Part shown: one piece after another, positions 8,920 through 17,427 of the stretch
Layout: each line of letters opens with the position of its first letter
Position numbering within the stretch: position 1 is the stretch's first letter
Origin: Paenibacillus typhae
GTDB taxonomy: Bacteria; Bacillota; Bacilli; Paenibacillales; Paenibacillaceae
DNA: 64,000 bases
NCBI RefSeq assembly: GCF_900099765.1
Contig: NZ_FNDX01000003.1
Span: 248,001 to 312,000, forward strand
Direction of reading: 5' to 3'
Program-made: the position numbers and the translations under genes
The notes under the pieces: generated by a model
Database searches by the model: none
Told to the model about the DNA's origin: nothing
Seen by the model: the letters and a program-made list of their open reading frames with translations, nothing else

Positions 8920-10026
8920 CTAGATATCCTGAGTTTTTACCCGGGTGAGCAGGAGAAAGATGAGCGCCGCGCAGCCCAGCAGGCTGACAAAATGAACCGT
9001 TACCGCGCTGCCGCTTCCCGTGAACCCGCTGAACAATTCTGTGTTCAGCTCCGTAATCCACCGGGTCGGCAGAATCCGGGCGAAGCGCTGCATGCCTTCG
9101 GGCATGATGGAGCTGGGCCAGAGTGTACCGCCGAGCATCGCCAGCGGCAGGGAGACAACGGTGACCAGCAGCCGTCCGGTGGACTGTTTCGTAGTGCGGC
9201 TGACCAGCAGCAGGCCGATGCCCGCAGCAATGACATTAAGCAGACCGTAAGCCAGCACCAGCAGCAGCAGATGGAAAGCGGACAGCTCCAGGTCGATTCC
9301 GAAGGCCCCGCTCATCAGGGCAATCATAAGCAGGAACTGGACGATACCGATCGCTGCGAATACACTGACCGTCTGTAAATAGTAGCTGAGCTTATTTTTT
9401 GCCGTCAGCAGCACCCGTTCAGTCGTGGAATGAACCTTGTCACCGAGGAACAGCAGGGTGTTGGTCATGGTCAGGAAGAGCATGATAAATACAATCATGT
9501 TAAACGTGCTGGTCAGGACGACCGCATTCGGATTGCCCAGAATGCTAGGCTTGATTGTGACCGGTGCCGGAGAATCCGCCATCAGCTTCATGCTCTCCTG
9601 AAAAGCTCCGGCATCGGGTGCATTGCTTGCCAGCGTCTGCAGTGAGGAGAAGATGCTGTTCAGCTTGACCTCAAGTGATTTGGAGTTGAAATTAACCTCC
9701 TTGGCATAGCTCTCGATCTTCATCGCACCCGGATTGTCAAAAAGCTCCCCGGCAGTACTGGTAAAGACTATTCCCAGATTGGCGCTTGTCTGGATGGCGC
9801 TGTCTGCATCCTTTGCATGAATCAGGGTTACATCCTGCTTCTCCAGCATGGCGGAGACGTAGGAATCAACTGCGGGGTCAGGTACATACATGGCCAGGGT
9901 TACCTTGGTCGCATCGTTATACTGCGTAACCACCATGAAGGTGAACAGAACGGGCAGCAGTACCATGAAAATAAGCGTCAGCCTTCTTTTCACTATCCGC
10001 TTCAAATAAAGTCCAAAGATTCTCAT
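8920..10026 (-). CDS. ABC-2 type exporter permease (second of pair)
   Basis: 368-residue membrane protein with the ABC-2 layout: one N-terminal membrane segment (about 16-36), a hydrophilic extracytoplasmic region of roughly 130 residues, then a cluster of about five hydrophobic segments (about 175-360), including MIVFIMLFLTMTNTLLFLG and LSLPLAMLGGTLWPSSIMPEG-like stretches. The ATG at 10026 lies one base after the upstream permease stop, with GGAAGGGGG before it. It pairs with the similar permease at 10028-11179 and the ATPase at 11182-12099 to make an exporter. Being first in the NRPS/PKS operon, it probably exports the product or confers self-resistance (inference). It is similar in size and topology to DrrB/NatB-like permeases; the substrate is unknown. 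Confidence 0.87.
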   Translation of the reverse strand: MRIFGLYLKRIVKRRLTLIFMVLLPVLFTFMVVTQYNDATKVTLAMYVPDPAVDSYVSAMLEKQDVTLIHAKDADSAIQTSANLGIVFTSTAGELFDNPGAMKIESYAKEVNFNSKSLEVKLNSIFSSLQTLASNAPDAGAFQESMKLMADSPAPVTIKPSILGNPNAVVLTSTFNMIVFIMLFLTMTNTLLFLGDKVHSTTERVLLTAKNKLSYYLQTVSVFAAIGIVQFLLMIALMSGAFGIDLELSAFHLLLLVLAYGLLNVIAAGIGLLLVSRTTKQSTGRLLVTVVSLPLAMLGGTLWPSSIMPEGMQRFARILPTRWITELNTELFSGFTGSGSAVTVHFVSLLGCAALIFLLLTRVKTQDI

Positions 10027-10027
10027 G

Positions 10028-11179
10028 TTATCTGACCCCCTTCCGGGTTAATGAAAAGACGGAAATCAATACAAACCCTAGCGACAGGACCAGTGCATTG
10101 TAGACAGGCATCAGGTCGATTACTCCTTGCTGGATATAGTTGAACAGCGGCTGCTGGAACACCTCATTGATGCTCAGCCTGCTGAGCGAGCCGAAATCCA
10201 GCTTGATAAAGCCGCCGCCGATAAACGTCATGACCGGAATCAGCAGGGAGACAATGCTGTCCAGTGCCTTCATGCGCCGTCCAAGCACGCCCAGGAACAG
10301 GCCCAGCGCGTTAAAGAAAATGGCGCCGACAATAATGATGAACAGGACCACCAGATTGTTATTGCCGTATGAGACATTGAAGAACAGCTTGGCACAGGCC
10401 ACGATGACCAGCCCCTGAAGAATGGAGATCGAGCAGCCGGTCAGCCATTGGCTTACTACCAGCGACATTTTGGATACCGGCGAGATCAGATAGCGGTCAC
10501 CCAGCGCTTCATTGTACTCCTCCTGAATGAAATTCATCGTATTGGCCAGTCCGTAAAAGAGGATAAGAACCAGCATCGTCACGCCGTAGTAGCTCAGACC
10601 CGACATACCGCCTGCTTCACCCTTCTCTCCGGCAGCACCTCCCGCCGTCAGCAGATTGCTGTAGGCATGCTGATAGACAAGCGGCTGATTATCCCGTCCG
10701 GATACGCCCATAGCCTGGTACCCGTCGCCGAAGGCGGAGAGGGTCAAGGCGGTGATATCCACCTTATCAATGTTCTGATCCTTGCCGTAAACCGTAACCG
10801 TACTTTCCCGGTTTGCTTTGACGCCTTCGGTCAAGCCGGCGGGCAGATAAATGAACTGGTCATATTTATCGGCCTCCAGGGCTTTGCGTGCCTCCTCTGC
10901 ACTTGCAGCAACCGTGACCTCATACAGCTCCCGGTTCTCAGTGCTGGTCAAAAAGGCTACGATATCCTTTCCGAACTGGCCGCTGTCCTCATTAACCACG
11001 ACCGTACGGGTCTGTGTAATATTGACCGCTGCAGCTGTCTCCTTGGATTCCGGCTGGAACATGGTCGATAGGGCGTTGCCCAGAATTACAATCAGCAGCA
11101 GCGGCAGCAGAATGTAATTGACAAAGACGACAGGGCTTTTGATCTTCCGCTTCATGCTTGTTATATAGATCGTCCACAT
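10028..11179 (-). CDS. ABC-2 type exporter permease (first of pair)
   Basis: 383 residues with one N-terminal membrane segment (about 15-38), a roughly 150-residue extracytoplasmic domain with a conserved VVNEDSG-like strand near residue 60, and five to six C-terminal membrane segments. This is the ABC2_membrane_3-type layout. The ATG at 11179 is preceded by GAGGGATTAG within the end of the ATPase gene, a two-base gap, so the three exporter genes are almost certainly co-translated. The two permeases are similar in layout but not identical, which suggests a heterodimeric channel. The segment MNFIQEEYNEALGDRYLISPVSK resembles the cytoplasmic coupling region of this family. Substrate prediction rests only on the neighbouring biosynthetic genes. 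Confidence 0.87.
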   Translation of the reverse strand: MWTIYITSMKRKIKSPVVFVNYILLPLLLIVILGNALSTMFQPESKETAAAVNITQTRTVVVNEDSGQFGKDIVAFLTSTENRELYEVTVAASAEEARKALEADKYDQFIYLPAGLTEGVKANRESTVTVYGKDQNIDKVDITALTLSAFGDGYQAMGVSGRDNQPLVYQHAYSNLLTAGGAAGEKGEAGGMSGLSYYGVTMLVLILFYGLANTMNFIQEEYNEALGDRYLISPVSKMSLVVSQWLTGCSISILQGLVIVACAKLFFNVSYGNNNLVVLFIIIVGAIFFNALGLFLGVLGRRMKALDSIVSLLIPVMTFIGGGFIKLDFGSLSRLSINEVFQQPLFNYIQQGVIDLMPVYNALVLSLGFVLISVFSLTRKGVR

Positions 11180-11181
11180 GG

Positions 11182-12099
11182 CTAATCCCTCAAATTCTTC
11201 TTAGTCAGTTTGAAAAACACCTGTTCAAGATTTGGCGAGATGTACTGGAAGCTCTTGAGCTCATCGCCGAGCCTGTCCTTGATTTCGCTGATTACGCCGA
11301 CGTTGTTCTTTGGAACCGCCAGCTCAATTTTGTTATCCTCGATAGCTACTACCGTGTAATCCGCCAGCCGTGCGGTGTAAGCGGAGCTCTTCTGCTGAAG
11401 CTCCAGCTTCAGAATGGCCTGGTCCGTATAAGCCTCCAGGATGTCGCTCAGTCTGCCTTCACAGAGCAGCGTGCCGTTGTCAATGATGCCGACATGCGAG
11501 CAGATTTTTTCGACCTCCTCCATGTAATGGGAGATGTAGACGATGGTTGTGCCCAGCTGGTTCAGCTCCAGGATGGCATCCAGAATCCGGTTGCGCGACT
11601 GGGGGTCAACCCCTACGGTCGGCTCATCGAGGATGATAACATCGGGATTGTGTACAATCCCGCAGGCAATATTCAGGCGCCGCTTCATCCCGCCCGAGAA
11701 TTTCTTGGGCTTCTGCTTGCGCTCTTCCCATAGCCCTACAAACTCCAGAGCATAACGCACCTGCTTCTTCAGCTTTTCACCCTTGAGGTTATACAGCTTG
11801 CCGAAGAATTCCACATTCTCATAGGCCGACAGATCGTAGATCAGCGCCAGATCCTGCGGCACATAGCCCACCCGGCTCTTCGTGCTCTGGTTCGGGTATT
11901 CATTGAACCACTGCAGCTTGCCCTTTTGCGGGTTTTCGAGACCAAGCATGACTTTGGTCAAGGTTGATTTGCCTGCCCCGTTGGGACCAAGCAGCCCGTA
12001 AATTTGTTTGTCAGTAATAGAGATGCTAAGACCGTCCAGTACCGGTTCCTTTTTGTTGTAACTGAAGTCTATAGCCTCGCCAGAAAAGATTGTCCGCAT
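11182..12099 (-). CDS. ABC exporter ATP-binding protein
   Basis: 305-residue ATPase. Walker [10 protein letters not shown] (about 37-45), Q-loop region [13 protein letters not shown], signature [12 protein letters not shown], Walker [14 protein letters not shown], and the H-loop [11 protein letters not shown]-terminal extension of about 90 residues is typical of drug and antibiotic exporter ATPases of the DrrA/CcmA group. The start is the ATG at 12099, with AGGAGG eight bases before it. It is the first gene of the minus-strand operon that runs to the window start, so the promoter for the biosynthetic cluster should lie in 12100-12331. It powers export by the two permeases downstream. The exported molecule is most likely the NRPS/PKS product (inference). 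Confidence 0.92.
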   Translation of the reverse strand: MRTIFSGEAIDFSYNKKEPVLDGLSISITDKQIYGLLGPNGAGKSTLTKVMLGLENPQKGKLQWFNEYPNQSTKSRVGYVPQDLALIYDLSAYENVEFFGKLYNLKGEKLKKQVRYALEFVGLWEERKQKPKKFSGGMKRRLNIACGIVHNPDVIILDEPTVGVDPQSRNRILDAILELNQLGTTIVYISHYMEEVEKICSHVGIIDNGTLLCEGRLSDILEAYTDQAILKLELQQKSSAYTARLADYTVVAIEDNKIELAVPKNNVGVISEIKDRLGDELKSFQYISPNLEQVFFKLTKKNLRD

Positions 12100-12258
12100 T
12101 GCTGTACCTCCTAAATGTTTTATAGCACCGCCTTAAGGGCCCGCTTATGTAAAGACTGCCCTGGAAGCATCTGCCACCTTGTTTCCTACAATCACAGTTT
12201 AGCATCGGAGCGTACGGATATACTTTTATGTCATAACAGGCGTAATTTAGATAATAAC

Positions 12259-12274
12259 TGCGAAATTATTCGCA
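12259..12274. promoter_or_regulatory. Candidate operator palindrome upstream of the exporter/NRPS-PKS operon
   Basis: TGCGAA and TTCGCA form perfect six-base arms around ATTA, 160 bases upstream of the ATPase start and 58 bases upstream of the divergent Nudix frame. The surrounding 12100-12331 gap is AT-rich in its centre and holds no other gene. No clear consensus promoter could be picked for either strand. Binding by a repressor is a guess from symmetry and position. Confidence 0.35.
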
Positions 12275-12331
12275 CTAGGGCAGCACCCGGATGACGTGTC
12301 AAGGCCGTATCAGGCGCTGCGGACATAGGGC

Positions 12332-12754
12332 TTGCAGGCGTGTGGAGCTGCTGTGATTATGGATTCAGAAGGGCGAATTCTTCTAGTAAAACATAACTAC
12401 GGAAAATACAATTGGGAACTGCCGGGAGGGTTATCAGAGCTTAATGAATCCGCAGAGGAAACTGCAAAGCGAGAAGTGTTGGAAGAAACCGGTCTGGAAG
12501 TTGCCGTAGGTCGCTTAACAGGCGTGTATTATGAACCCGCTCACGATATGCATCATTTTGCATTCATGTGTAAGGTAGTCGATAATCAACCACCACAGCC
12601 TGATGCTGCGGAGGTAACAGAATGTAAATATTACAACGTAGATGATTTGCCCAGACCGATTAGTGACTTCACTATTGCACGTATACAGGAAGCTTTGAAT
12701 ACTGACAGTAATCCATTATTCCACACCATCGGACCAAGACAATGGTTTGAATAG
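12332..12754 (+). CDS. Nudix hydrolase, low-GC, start uncertain
   Basis: 140 residues with a full Nudix box: GGLSELNESAEETAKREVLEETGLEV fits Gx5Ex7REUxEExGU (box spans about residues 32-54). Such enzymes hydrolyse nucleoside diphosphates linked to another moiety, often oxidised or non-canonical NTPs. No ATG precedes the first conserved strand. The frame opens after a stop at 12326 and its earliest start is the TTG at 12332, with only AGGG two bases away. The first beta strand begins almost at residue 3, shorter than usual, so the 5' end may be truncated. The gene is visibly richer in A+T than its neighbours, hinting at recent acquisition. A terminator follows. Substrate unknown. Confidence 0.75.
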   Translation: MQACGAAVIMDSEGRILLVKHNYGKYNWELPGGLSELNESAEETAKREVLEETGLEVAVGRLTGVYYEPAHDMHHFAFMCKVVDNQPPQPDAAEVTECKYYNVDDLPRPISDFTIARIQEALNTDSNPLFHTIGPRQWFE

Positions 12755-12806
12755 TCAGGGAGCATCATCTAGTCTGTTCATCTATCTGAGACGATAGCTC
12801 AAAGAG

Positions 12807-12832
12807 CCGCCTTATTCACCAAGGCGGTTTTC
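12807..12832 (+). terminator. Rho-independent terminator after Nudix gene
   Basis: Perfect seven-base stem CCGCCTT / AAGGCGG (12807-12813 with 12821-12827), seven-base loop, then TTTTCTT. It ends the plus-strand Nudix transcript. Confidence 0.8.
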
Positions 12833-12874
12833 TTATGCTGGAAAATCAACATTAGACTTTAAATAGTCTATATC

Positions 12875-12912
12875 AAAAAAAAGGCCATGCTGCCCATACC
12901 GGGCGCATAGCC
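12875..12912 (-). terminator. Rho-independent terminator after BofC-like gene
   Basis: Read on the minus strand: an imperfect stem pairing 12905-12912 with 12883-12890, with an inner GCCC/GGGC pair, followed by eight T (12882-12875). It lies just downstream of the BofC-like stop codon. Confidence 0.8.
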
Positions 12913-12926
12913 GTTAAGTACCGTAT

Positions 12927-13694
12927 CTATTCAGCCTGCATAACCTGCTCTGCCGAATCCCGTGCATAGTCACTGAAGGTCGAAAGCACACTGTTGTACT
13001 CCTCGATATCCTGTACACGTATACCATCATGCAGCTGCTTCCACACCTCTTCCGGAAGTGAGGATTTCATCGAGCCCATATCCATCTGAAAAAAGGTCTT
13101 CAGCACCTCTTCCCCTTCCGGCCGGCCCTTGAACAGGCTCAGATTCCCCTCTTCATCGACGCCGATGTAAGCATTCTGCTTGGTCAGCGGCGACAGGTCA
13201 TTTACCCGCTTCTCGAGCCACAGATCGCCTTCCCCGCTGATCCACCCGCTCCAGCCCGGACGGTCTTTGATCAGCGCCTTTTGCTGCCCTGGACTTTTCA
13301 GGCCGGGCAACGTCTGGATTTCCTCACCGGTGACGTAGACCGTCTTCAGATGCACCACCCGGCTGATCCCCTCACTTCTTACCGTCTCCAGTAATTTGGC
13401 ACGCTCCAGCGTGATGCTTCCGTCTTCCCCGGTGTCTCCGGCATTATGATGAACAGCCGCCAGAGCCGCTATACTGTTATCCGGATCTCCGCCCTGCAGC
13501 GGATCATAAAACGTCCCTGCCGCTTCCGGCATATTCCATTCAGCTGTGCTAAGCAGTCCGCTCAGCTGCTGCGGAACCTGCATTCCCCGCCAGCCGAGCA
13601 CCGTTAGTGCGATACAGGCCGCTCCAACCCAAGGGGCATTTTTCCACCGTCTCCACCGCCGCCACAGCTGTTTTTTCAAGCGAAAAGCGTTCAC
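12927..13694 (-). CDS. bofC: BofC-like membrane-anchored sporulation protein
   Basis: 255 residues. One membrane segment (about 22-40), then an extracytoplasmic part. VVHLKTVYVTGEEIQTLPG matches the N-terminal BofC domain. The C-terminal block, from AYIGVDEEGNLSLFKG through FFQMDMGSMKSSLPEEVWKQL to LHDGIRVQDIEEYNSVL, matches the BofC C-terminal domain as I know it. In Bacillus, BofC acts in the space between forespore and mother cell and restrains the SpoIVB protease, delaying pro-sigma-K activation. At 255 residues it is longer than the roughly 170-residue B. subtilis protein; the extra part is mainly the N-terminal linker. The GTG start at 13694 has AAGGGA five bases away. Single-gene unit with its own terminator. 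The family call is from memory of the motifs, not a search. Confidence 0.72.
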   Translation of the reverse strand: MNAFRLKKQLWRRWRRWKNAPWVGAACIALTVLGWRGMQVPQQLSGLLSTAEWNMPEAAGTFYDPLQGGDPDNSIAALAAVHHNAGDTGEDGSITLERAKLLETVRSEGISRVVHLKTVYVTGEEIQTLPGLKSPGQQKALIKDRPGWSGWISGEGDLWLEKRVNDLSPLTKQNAYIGVDEEGNLSLFKGRPEGEEVLKTFFQMDMGSMKSSLPEEVWKQLHDGIRVQDIEEYNSVLSTFSDYARDSAEQVMQAE

Positions 13695-13804
13695 TGTAAT
13701 CCCTTCATTCTGCTTTTTTGGCTATTGTGGCCTGCAAGGGGAGGGATTATGCGCGTCCGGCGGAAAAATGTTGCTATTCAACGGAGGGAAGGCAGATTTT
13801 CATG

Positions 13805-13894
13805 AATTTAAGTGGCGTTTTTCCAACTAGTTTCCCGGCAGCAGGATTTTCCGCAGAATTAGATAGCGAAAATCCACATAGTTTGATGAGCGCA
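13805..13894. repeat. Intergenic palindromic repeat, family A, copy 1
   Basis: Two imperfect palindromic units (TTAAGTGG-N7-CCAACTAG and TTAGATAG-N7-TCCACATAG) end in GTTTGATGAGC. The arrangement matches 54785-54869 almost base for base over about 85 bp, including the terminal TTGATGAGC. Short frames crossing it have no ribosome binding site and are not genes. Confidence 0.7.
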
Positions 13895-13921
13895 TGCCGC
13901 TTTTTCTATCTTTATGTGAAT

Positions 13922-15199
13922 TCAGCTATTCCGCCGGCAGCGGCTCCCCAATGGACCCGAGGAACAGCCATAACCCAGTCTGTGTGTCCTTGATAATGAA
14001 GACAAACGGCCGGTCGGCTCGAAAGGTAAGTCTGCAGTGGGAGCCGCTCCGCCATCCATTGCAACGAGCGTTGAGGCTGCGGCTTCTGTTCCGGATTCAT
14101 TCACCTCGATAAATGTCTTATGAATAATAGAGCCAATGAAGATGGGCGTATCCACATCTGCAAGCGCCGTGAAATCTGCTGTGACCGGATCAAACGGAGT
14201 CTTCACGCCCAGTGCCTGTACAGCCTCCTTCAGATCAACGCCGTATTCGGCAGTGAACCGCGGAAGGCCGACGGTTCCGAACCTCTCTGCGAACGGGTCT
14301 CCGGCAGGCAACCCGCCCTGAAGCACCTCATCTACAGACGAACCTTCAGACGGCAGAATAACCAGCATCTCCATCTGGCCTTCCCCGTAAGGAAGCCTTA
14401 CAGCCTGCCAGTCCTCATTCTCTGCATAAGCAAAGGTACCGGTCTGCTTCATCATCATCACTTCTGCAGCGGTATTATTCCCCGTGTGAAAGTCTGCAGG
14501 CTCAGAGCGCTCTACAGGAAACTTCTCTTGCCACGCTCCTTTAAAATACAGAGCATTGACCAGCAGAGCTACTGTATTGCCTCCGGGCGGCTGCTCCAGC
14601 ATCCTGTCTATCTTGTCCGCCGTATGATCTTCAACCCACTGGTTCACCTCGGTAACGGACTTCTCCGCAGACAGATCTGTTGTGCGAACCTGCGCCCCAT
14701 AGCTGGTCTTGGCTGCTTCCAGATACTTCTTGTGCAGCTTTATGCCGTTCTCTACCCACACCGAATGGGCCAGCTCAAGCTGAACGCCGGGTCCGGCATC
14801 GTTCATTAGCGGCAGCAATGCCTTGTTGCCTGCATTCAGCTGCTCCAGCTCTCCGGGAGCATAGCCCAGCAGCTCTCCCAGCTCTTCCGCCGTCTCACCG
14901 CCGCTGCCATTGTAAGCCAGGGCCAGCGCGGCCGATATGCTGTACGGTGAAACCGTAAGATTACCTTCCCCGCCGTTCTGCTCCCTCAGCTTGCCAAGCA
15001 GCCGCAGGCCAAGCTCATTGCTCTGCCGGGCAAGCCGGGCATCCAGCTTCGCCGCTAGCGCAGCCCGTTCACTGAAGTTCATCGCGGAGTCTGCAGCAGA
15101 GCCGCCGGCAAAATCATCAGACCCGCCAGAACTGCAGCCGGCCAGCAGAATACATGGAAGCAGCAGGACATACAAAGACAGTGCCGGTCTTTTTCTCAT
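13922..15199 (-). CDS. Serpin-family lipoprotein with a frameshift near the C terminus
   Basis: Begins MRKRPALSLY with a lipobox ILLAGC (Cys 22), so it is a membrane-anchored lipoprotein. It then has the full serpin fold: NLTVSPYSISAALALAYNG, NALYFKGAWQEKF, and the reactive-loop hinge ESGTEAAAST, which has the small residues of inhibitory serpins. Serpins trap serine or cysteine proteases. After TADLPF the frame reads EPTGRLSS and runs off to a non-serpin tail. One base shift at about 14019-14021 restores RADRPFVFIIKD, DTQTGLWLFLGS and GEPLPAE, the expected serpin C terminus, ending with a stop at 13926. A missing C in TTC(C)GAG would explain it, either as real decay or as a sequence error. 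The ATG at 15199 has AAGGGGG before it; a longer frame to 15235 lacks the signal peptide at its start. Confidence 0.85.
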   Translation of the reverse strand: MRKRPALSLYVLLLPCILLAGCSSGGSDDFAGGSAADSAMNFSERAALAAKLDARLARQSNELGLRLLGKLREQNGGEGNLTVSPYSISAALALAYNGSGGETAEELGELLGYAPGELEQLNAGNKALLPLMNDAGPGVQLELAHSVWVENGIKLHKKYLEAAKTSYGAQVRTTDLSAEKSVTEVNQWVEDHTADKIDRMLEQPPGGNTVALLVNALYFKGAWQEKFPVERSEPADFHTGNNTAAEVMMMKQTGTFAYAENEDWQAVRLPYGEGQMEMLVILPSEGSSVDEVLQGGLPAGDPFAERFGTVGLPRFTAEYGVDLKEAVQALGVKTPFDPVTADFTALADVDTPIFIGSIIHKTFIEVNESGTEAAASTLVAMDGGAAPTADLPFEPTGRLSSLSRTHRLGYGCSSGPLGSRCRRNS

Positions 15200-15288
15200 A
15201 AAACGTCCCCCTTTTATCTCAGTCCATTCAGGCAAATGCTGACATACCTTACCTGACGGAGAATAAATGGAAAATGTTTCAATCCGCT

Positions 15289-17415
15289 TTATGCATTCGG
15301 TATAACCGGCAGGAGAATATGACTCGGATGCTCTGTGCTATGGCAGATGGTTTGCTGAACAATTACCGCTTCCGTATCCTCATACGGATTATTGCCGGTG
15401 TTCGTATTCGGGAACGCGACAAACTTGCTGGATGAGGTAACCGTGAAGCGGATGCGGTGTCCGGCAGCGAAGGTATGGGCGATATTTTGCAGGAAAATAT
15501 CATATTTCTCCACCTGACCCGGCACCAGCAGCTGCGGCTTGTCCAGCCCGTGACGGTATTTGGCCCGTACAATATAATTGGACAGCCGGATCGAGTCGCC
15601 GTTCTCATGGACATCGCTGAGCGTCACAACCCAGTCGGTATCAAGGCCCGTGCTTGCCGCATACAGAACGCAGGACAGCTCCCCGGCAACCGTCAGCCTG
15701 TCGGCCAGAGGTTCACTGGTGTACACCACAATATCGCTGCGCAGCTCATGCTTCCGCATATTTTCCGGCTCCCGCTCCCCGCTGTCCGCCACAGGGTCCG
15801 CCGGATTATAAATAAACGTGTCCGGGGCGGAGTCCGCTTGCGGGGCGGATACCAGCCTGCCGTCGCCCAGCGACGAATTCGCCCGGCCCTCCCCGGCGAG
15901 ATAGAACGGCGTAACCACCGCTTCAGCAGGAGTCCAGTCTTCAGAGGTTCTCCAGCGGTTTTCACCGACTACATAATAGGAGGCCCGCGGCTCCTCATCA
16001 ATACCGTTTCGAATCTCCTTCAGGAACCGGTCGAACCAGCGCAGCACAGAGACATCATAATCGTAGACAACCGCATCCTCGCCAAAAGCAACGCCCTGCA
16101 GATCCCTGGCCCGGTTCGGCCCGTGCTCCCAGGCGCCCAAGCGGATTTTGCGGTTTGGTACATCATGCTCAGTCAGCATCCGCCAGGTCTCCGATACACC
16201 GGGACTGTCCCCGTCATACCAGCCGGAGATCACATACACCGGAGCCTTGACCTGATGGCCCAGCTCGGTGAAGGTGCAGTTCCGCCAGAAGTCATCGTAT
16301 TCCGGATGCTGGCTCCACAGCTCCCACGGGCCCGAGGTCTTCCCGATCATCTGCTGCGGAATATCCCTGATCGGCCTTGCATCAACCGCAGCTTCCGGGC
16401 TTACCGTAATCCCGCCAAAAATATCAAAATCCGTCCGCGTTCCCACCGACTGCGCCAGGGTCCAGGACAGCAGCGGCCAGGAGCAAAGAGTCCCGCCTTT
16501 GCGTGCGGTATCAATAAACGGCGAGCCTACATTCACTTCATCGACAACCGCCAGGAGGTTCGGATGCCCGCTGGTGGCAGCTGCGACAACGACATAGCCG
16601 AGATAGGATGCGCCCCACATGCCGACTTTGCCATCCGACCAATCCTGGGCGATAATCCAGTCGATCGTGTCGTAGCCGTCATCCCGTTCATTATAAAAGG
16701 GAATCAGCTCACCCTCCGAATCCGCCCTGCCCCGCACATCCTGGGAAACTACGGCATAACCCTTGTTCGCCCAGCGCATAAAAATCTCTTTTTTCCCGTT
16801 ACGGTCATAACAGGTCCGTACAAGAATAGTCGGCAGCTTAGTCCCAGGCTGAATGCCCTCAGGCAGAAATACATCGGTTGCCAGCTTGATGCCGTCACGC
16901 ATGGGAATCAGGAACGTTCCGAGGTCATTAACGCCATACTCCGGCTTGGACAGAAGCGGCTCATCATAGACCGTCAGCGGAGTCAGCGCTTCATAGCCTG
17001 CCTTGACGATCAGCTCAATTCCGTAGCGGTTAGGGGTAAGAAAAGCAATGACCTCCCCGTTCAGCGTCACTACATCCAGCACCGTATCGCCCCGCAGGGC
17101 CCAGACTTGAGAAACCTCCAGCTTTCCGCCGATTTCCGCTTCATATTGAATATGCTTGTGGTATACCTCACCGGTGTCCAGGACAACCTTTTCTCCCGTC
17201 CAGTCTGCAGCTTCGTAGGAAGAGAGCTGGCGGGCGATTTTGGTAAAAGGAAGGACATATTTCGCGTTCGGATCAAGCACATTGCCCTGCATTTGCGTGC
17301 GGCGGCGGACGTCTACCTTGGCGTGCATAATTGCTTTTTCCGTAAAATGAATCCTGCCGCTATAAATCCCCGAACAGTAGAAATGGAAGTCCGTTGTATG
17401 TAAATAGTTAGTCAT
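15289..17415 (-). CDS. CocE/NonD-family (S15 Xaa-Pro dipeptidyl-peptidase-like) hydrolase
   Basis: 708 residues. An unusual N-terminal region of about 160 residues precedes the alpha/beta-hydrolase core, which starts at TFLIPMRDGIKLATDVFLPEG. The nucleophile elbow is GMWGASYLG (Ser about 270). SGWYDGDSPG and GAWEHGPNRA carry the likely catalytic Asp and His. The C-terminal jelly-roll domain (about 520-700, with SDVHENGDSIRLSNYIVRAKYR) is typical of CocE and X-Pro peptidases. The family removes Xaa-Pro dipeptides or cleaves esters and amides. The ATG at 17415 follows GGGGATTG. It lies 12 bases after the M19 dipeptidase and is the last gene of a three-gene operon, so a role in peptide or acyl-amino-acid breakdown is likely. 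No signal peptide, so cytoplasmic. Confidence 0.87.
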   Translation of the reverse strand: MTNYLHTTDFHFYCSGIYSGRIHFTEKAIMHAKVDVRRRTQMQGNVLDPNAKYVLPFTKIARQLSSYEAADWTGEKVVLDTGEVYHKHIQYEAEIGGKLEVSQVWALRGDTVLDVVTLNGEVIAFLTPNRYGIELIVKAGYEALTPLTVYDEPLLSKPEYGVNDLGTFLIPMRDGIKLATDVFLPEGIQPGTKLPTILVRTCYDRNGKKEIFMRWANKGYAVVSQDVRGRADSEGELIPFYNERDDGYDTIDWIIAQDWSDGKVGMWGASYLGYVVVAAATSGHPNLLAVVDEVNVGSPFIDTARKGGTLCSWPLLSWTLAQSVGTRTDFDIFGGITVSPEAAVDARPIRDIPQQMIGKTSGPWELWSQHPEYDDFWRNCTFTELGHQVKAPVYVISGWYDGDSPGVSETWRMLTEHDVPNRKIRLGAWEHGPNRARDLQGVAFGEDAVVYDYDVSVLRWFDRFLKEIRNGIDEEPRASYYVVGENRWRTSEDWTPAEAVVTPFYLAGEGRANSSLGDGRLVSAPQADSAPDTFIYNPADPVADSGEREPENMRKHELRSDIVVYTSEPLADRLTVAGELSCVLYAASTGLDTDWVVTLSDVHENGDSIRLSNYIVRAKYRHGLDKPQLLVPGQVEKYDIFLQNIAHTFAAGHRIRFTVTSSSKFVAFPNTNTGNNPYEDTEAVIVQQTICHSTEHPSHILLPVIPNA

Positions 17416-17427
17416 CAGTGCAATCCC

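Noticed and set aside
13718..13993. Open frames crossing the family A repeat near the serpin end
   Set aside because: They cover repeat sequence and the antisense of the serpin tail and lack a ribosome site.
15457..17403. Open frame of 648 codons on the plus strand
   Set aside because: It is fully antisense to the CocE-type gene, has no ribosome binding site and shows no family motif; its length reflects high GC.
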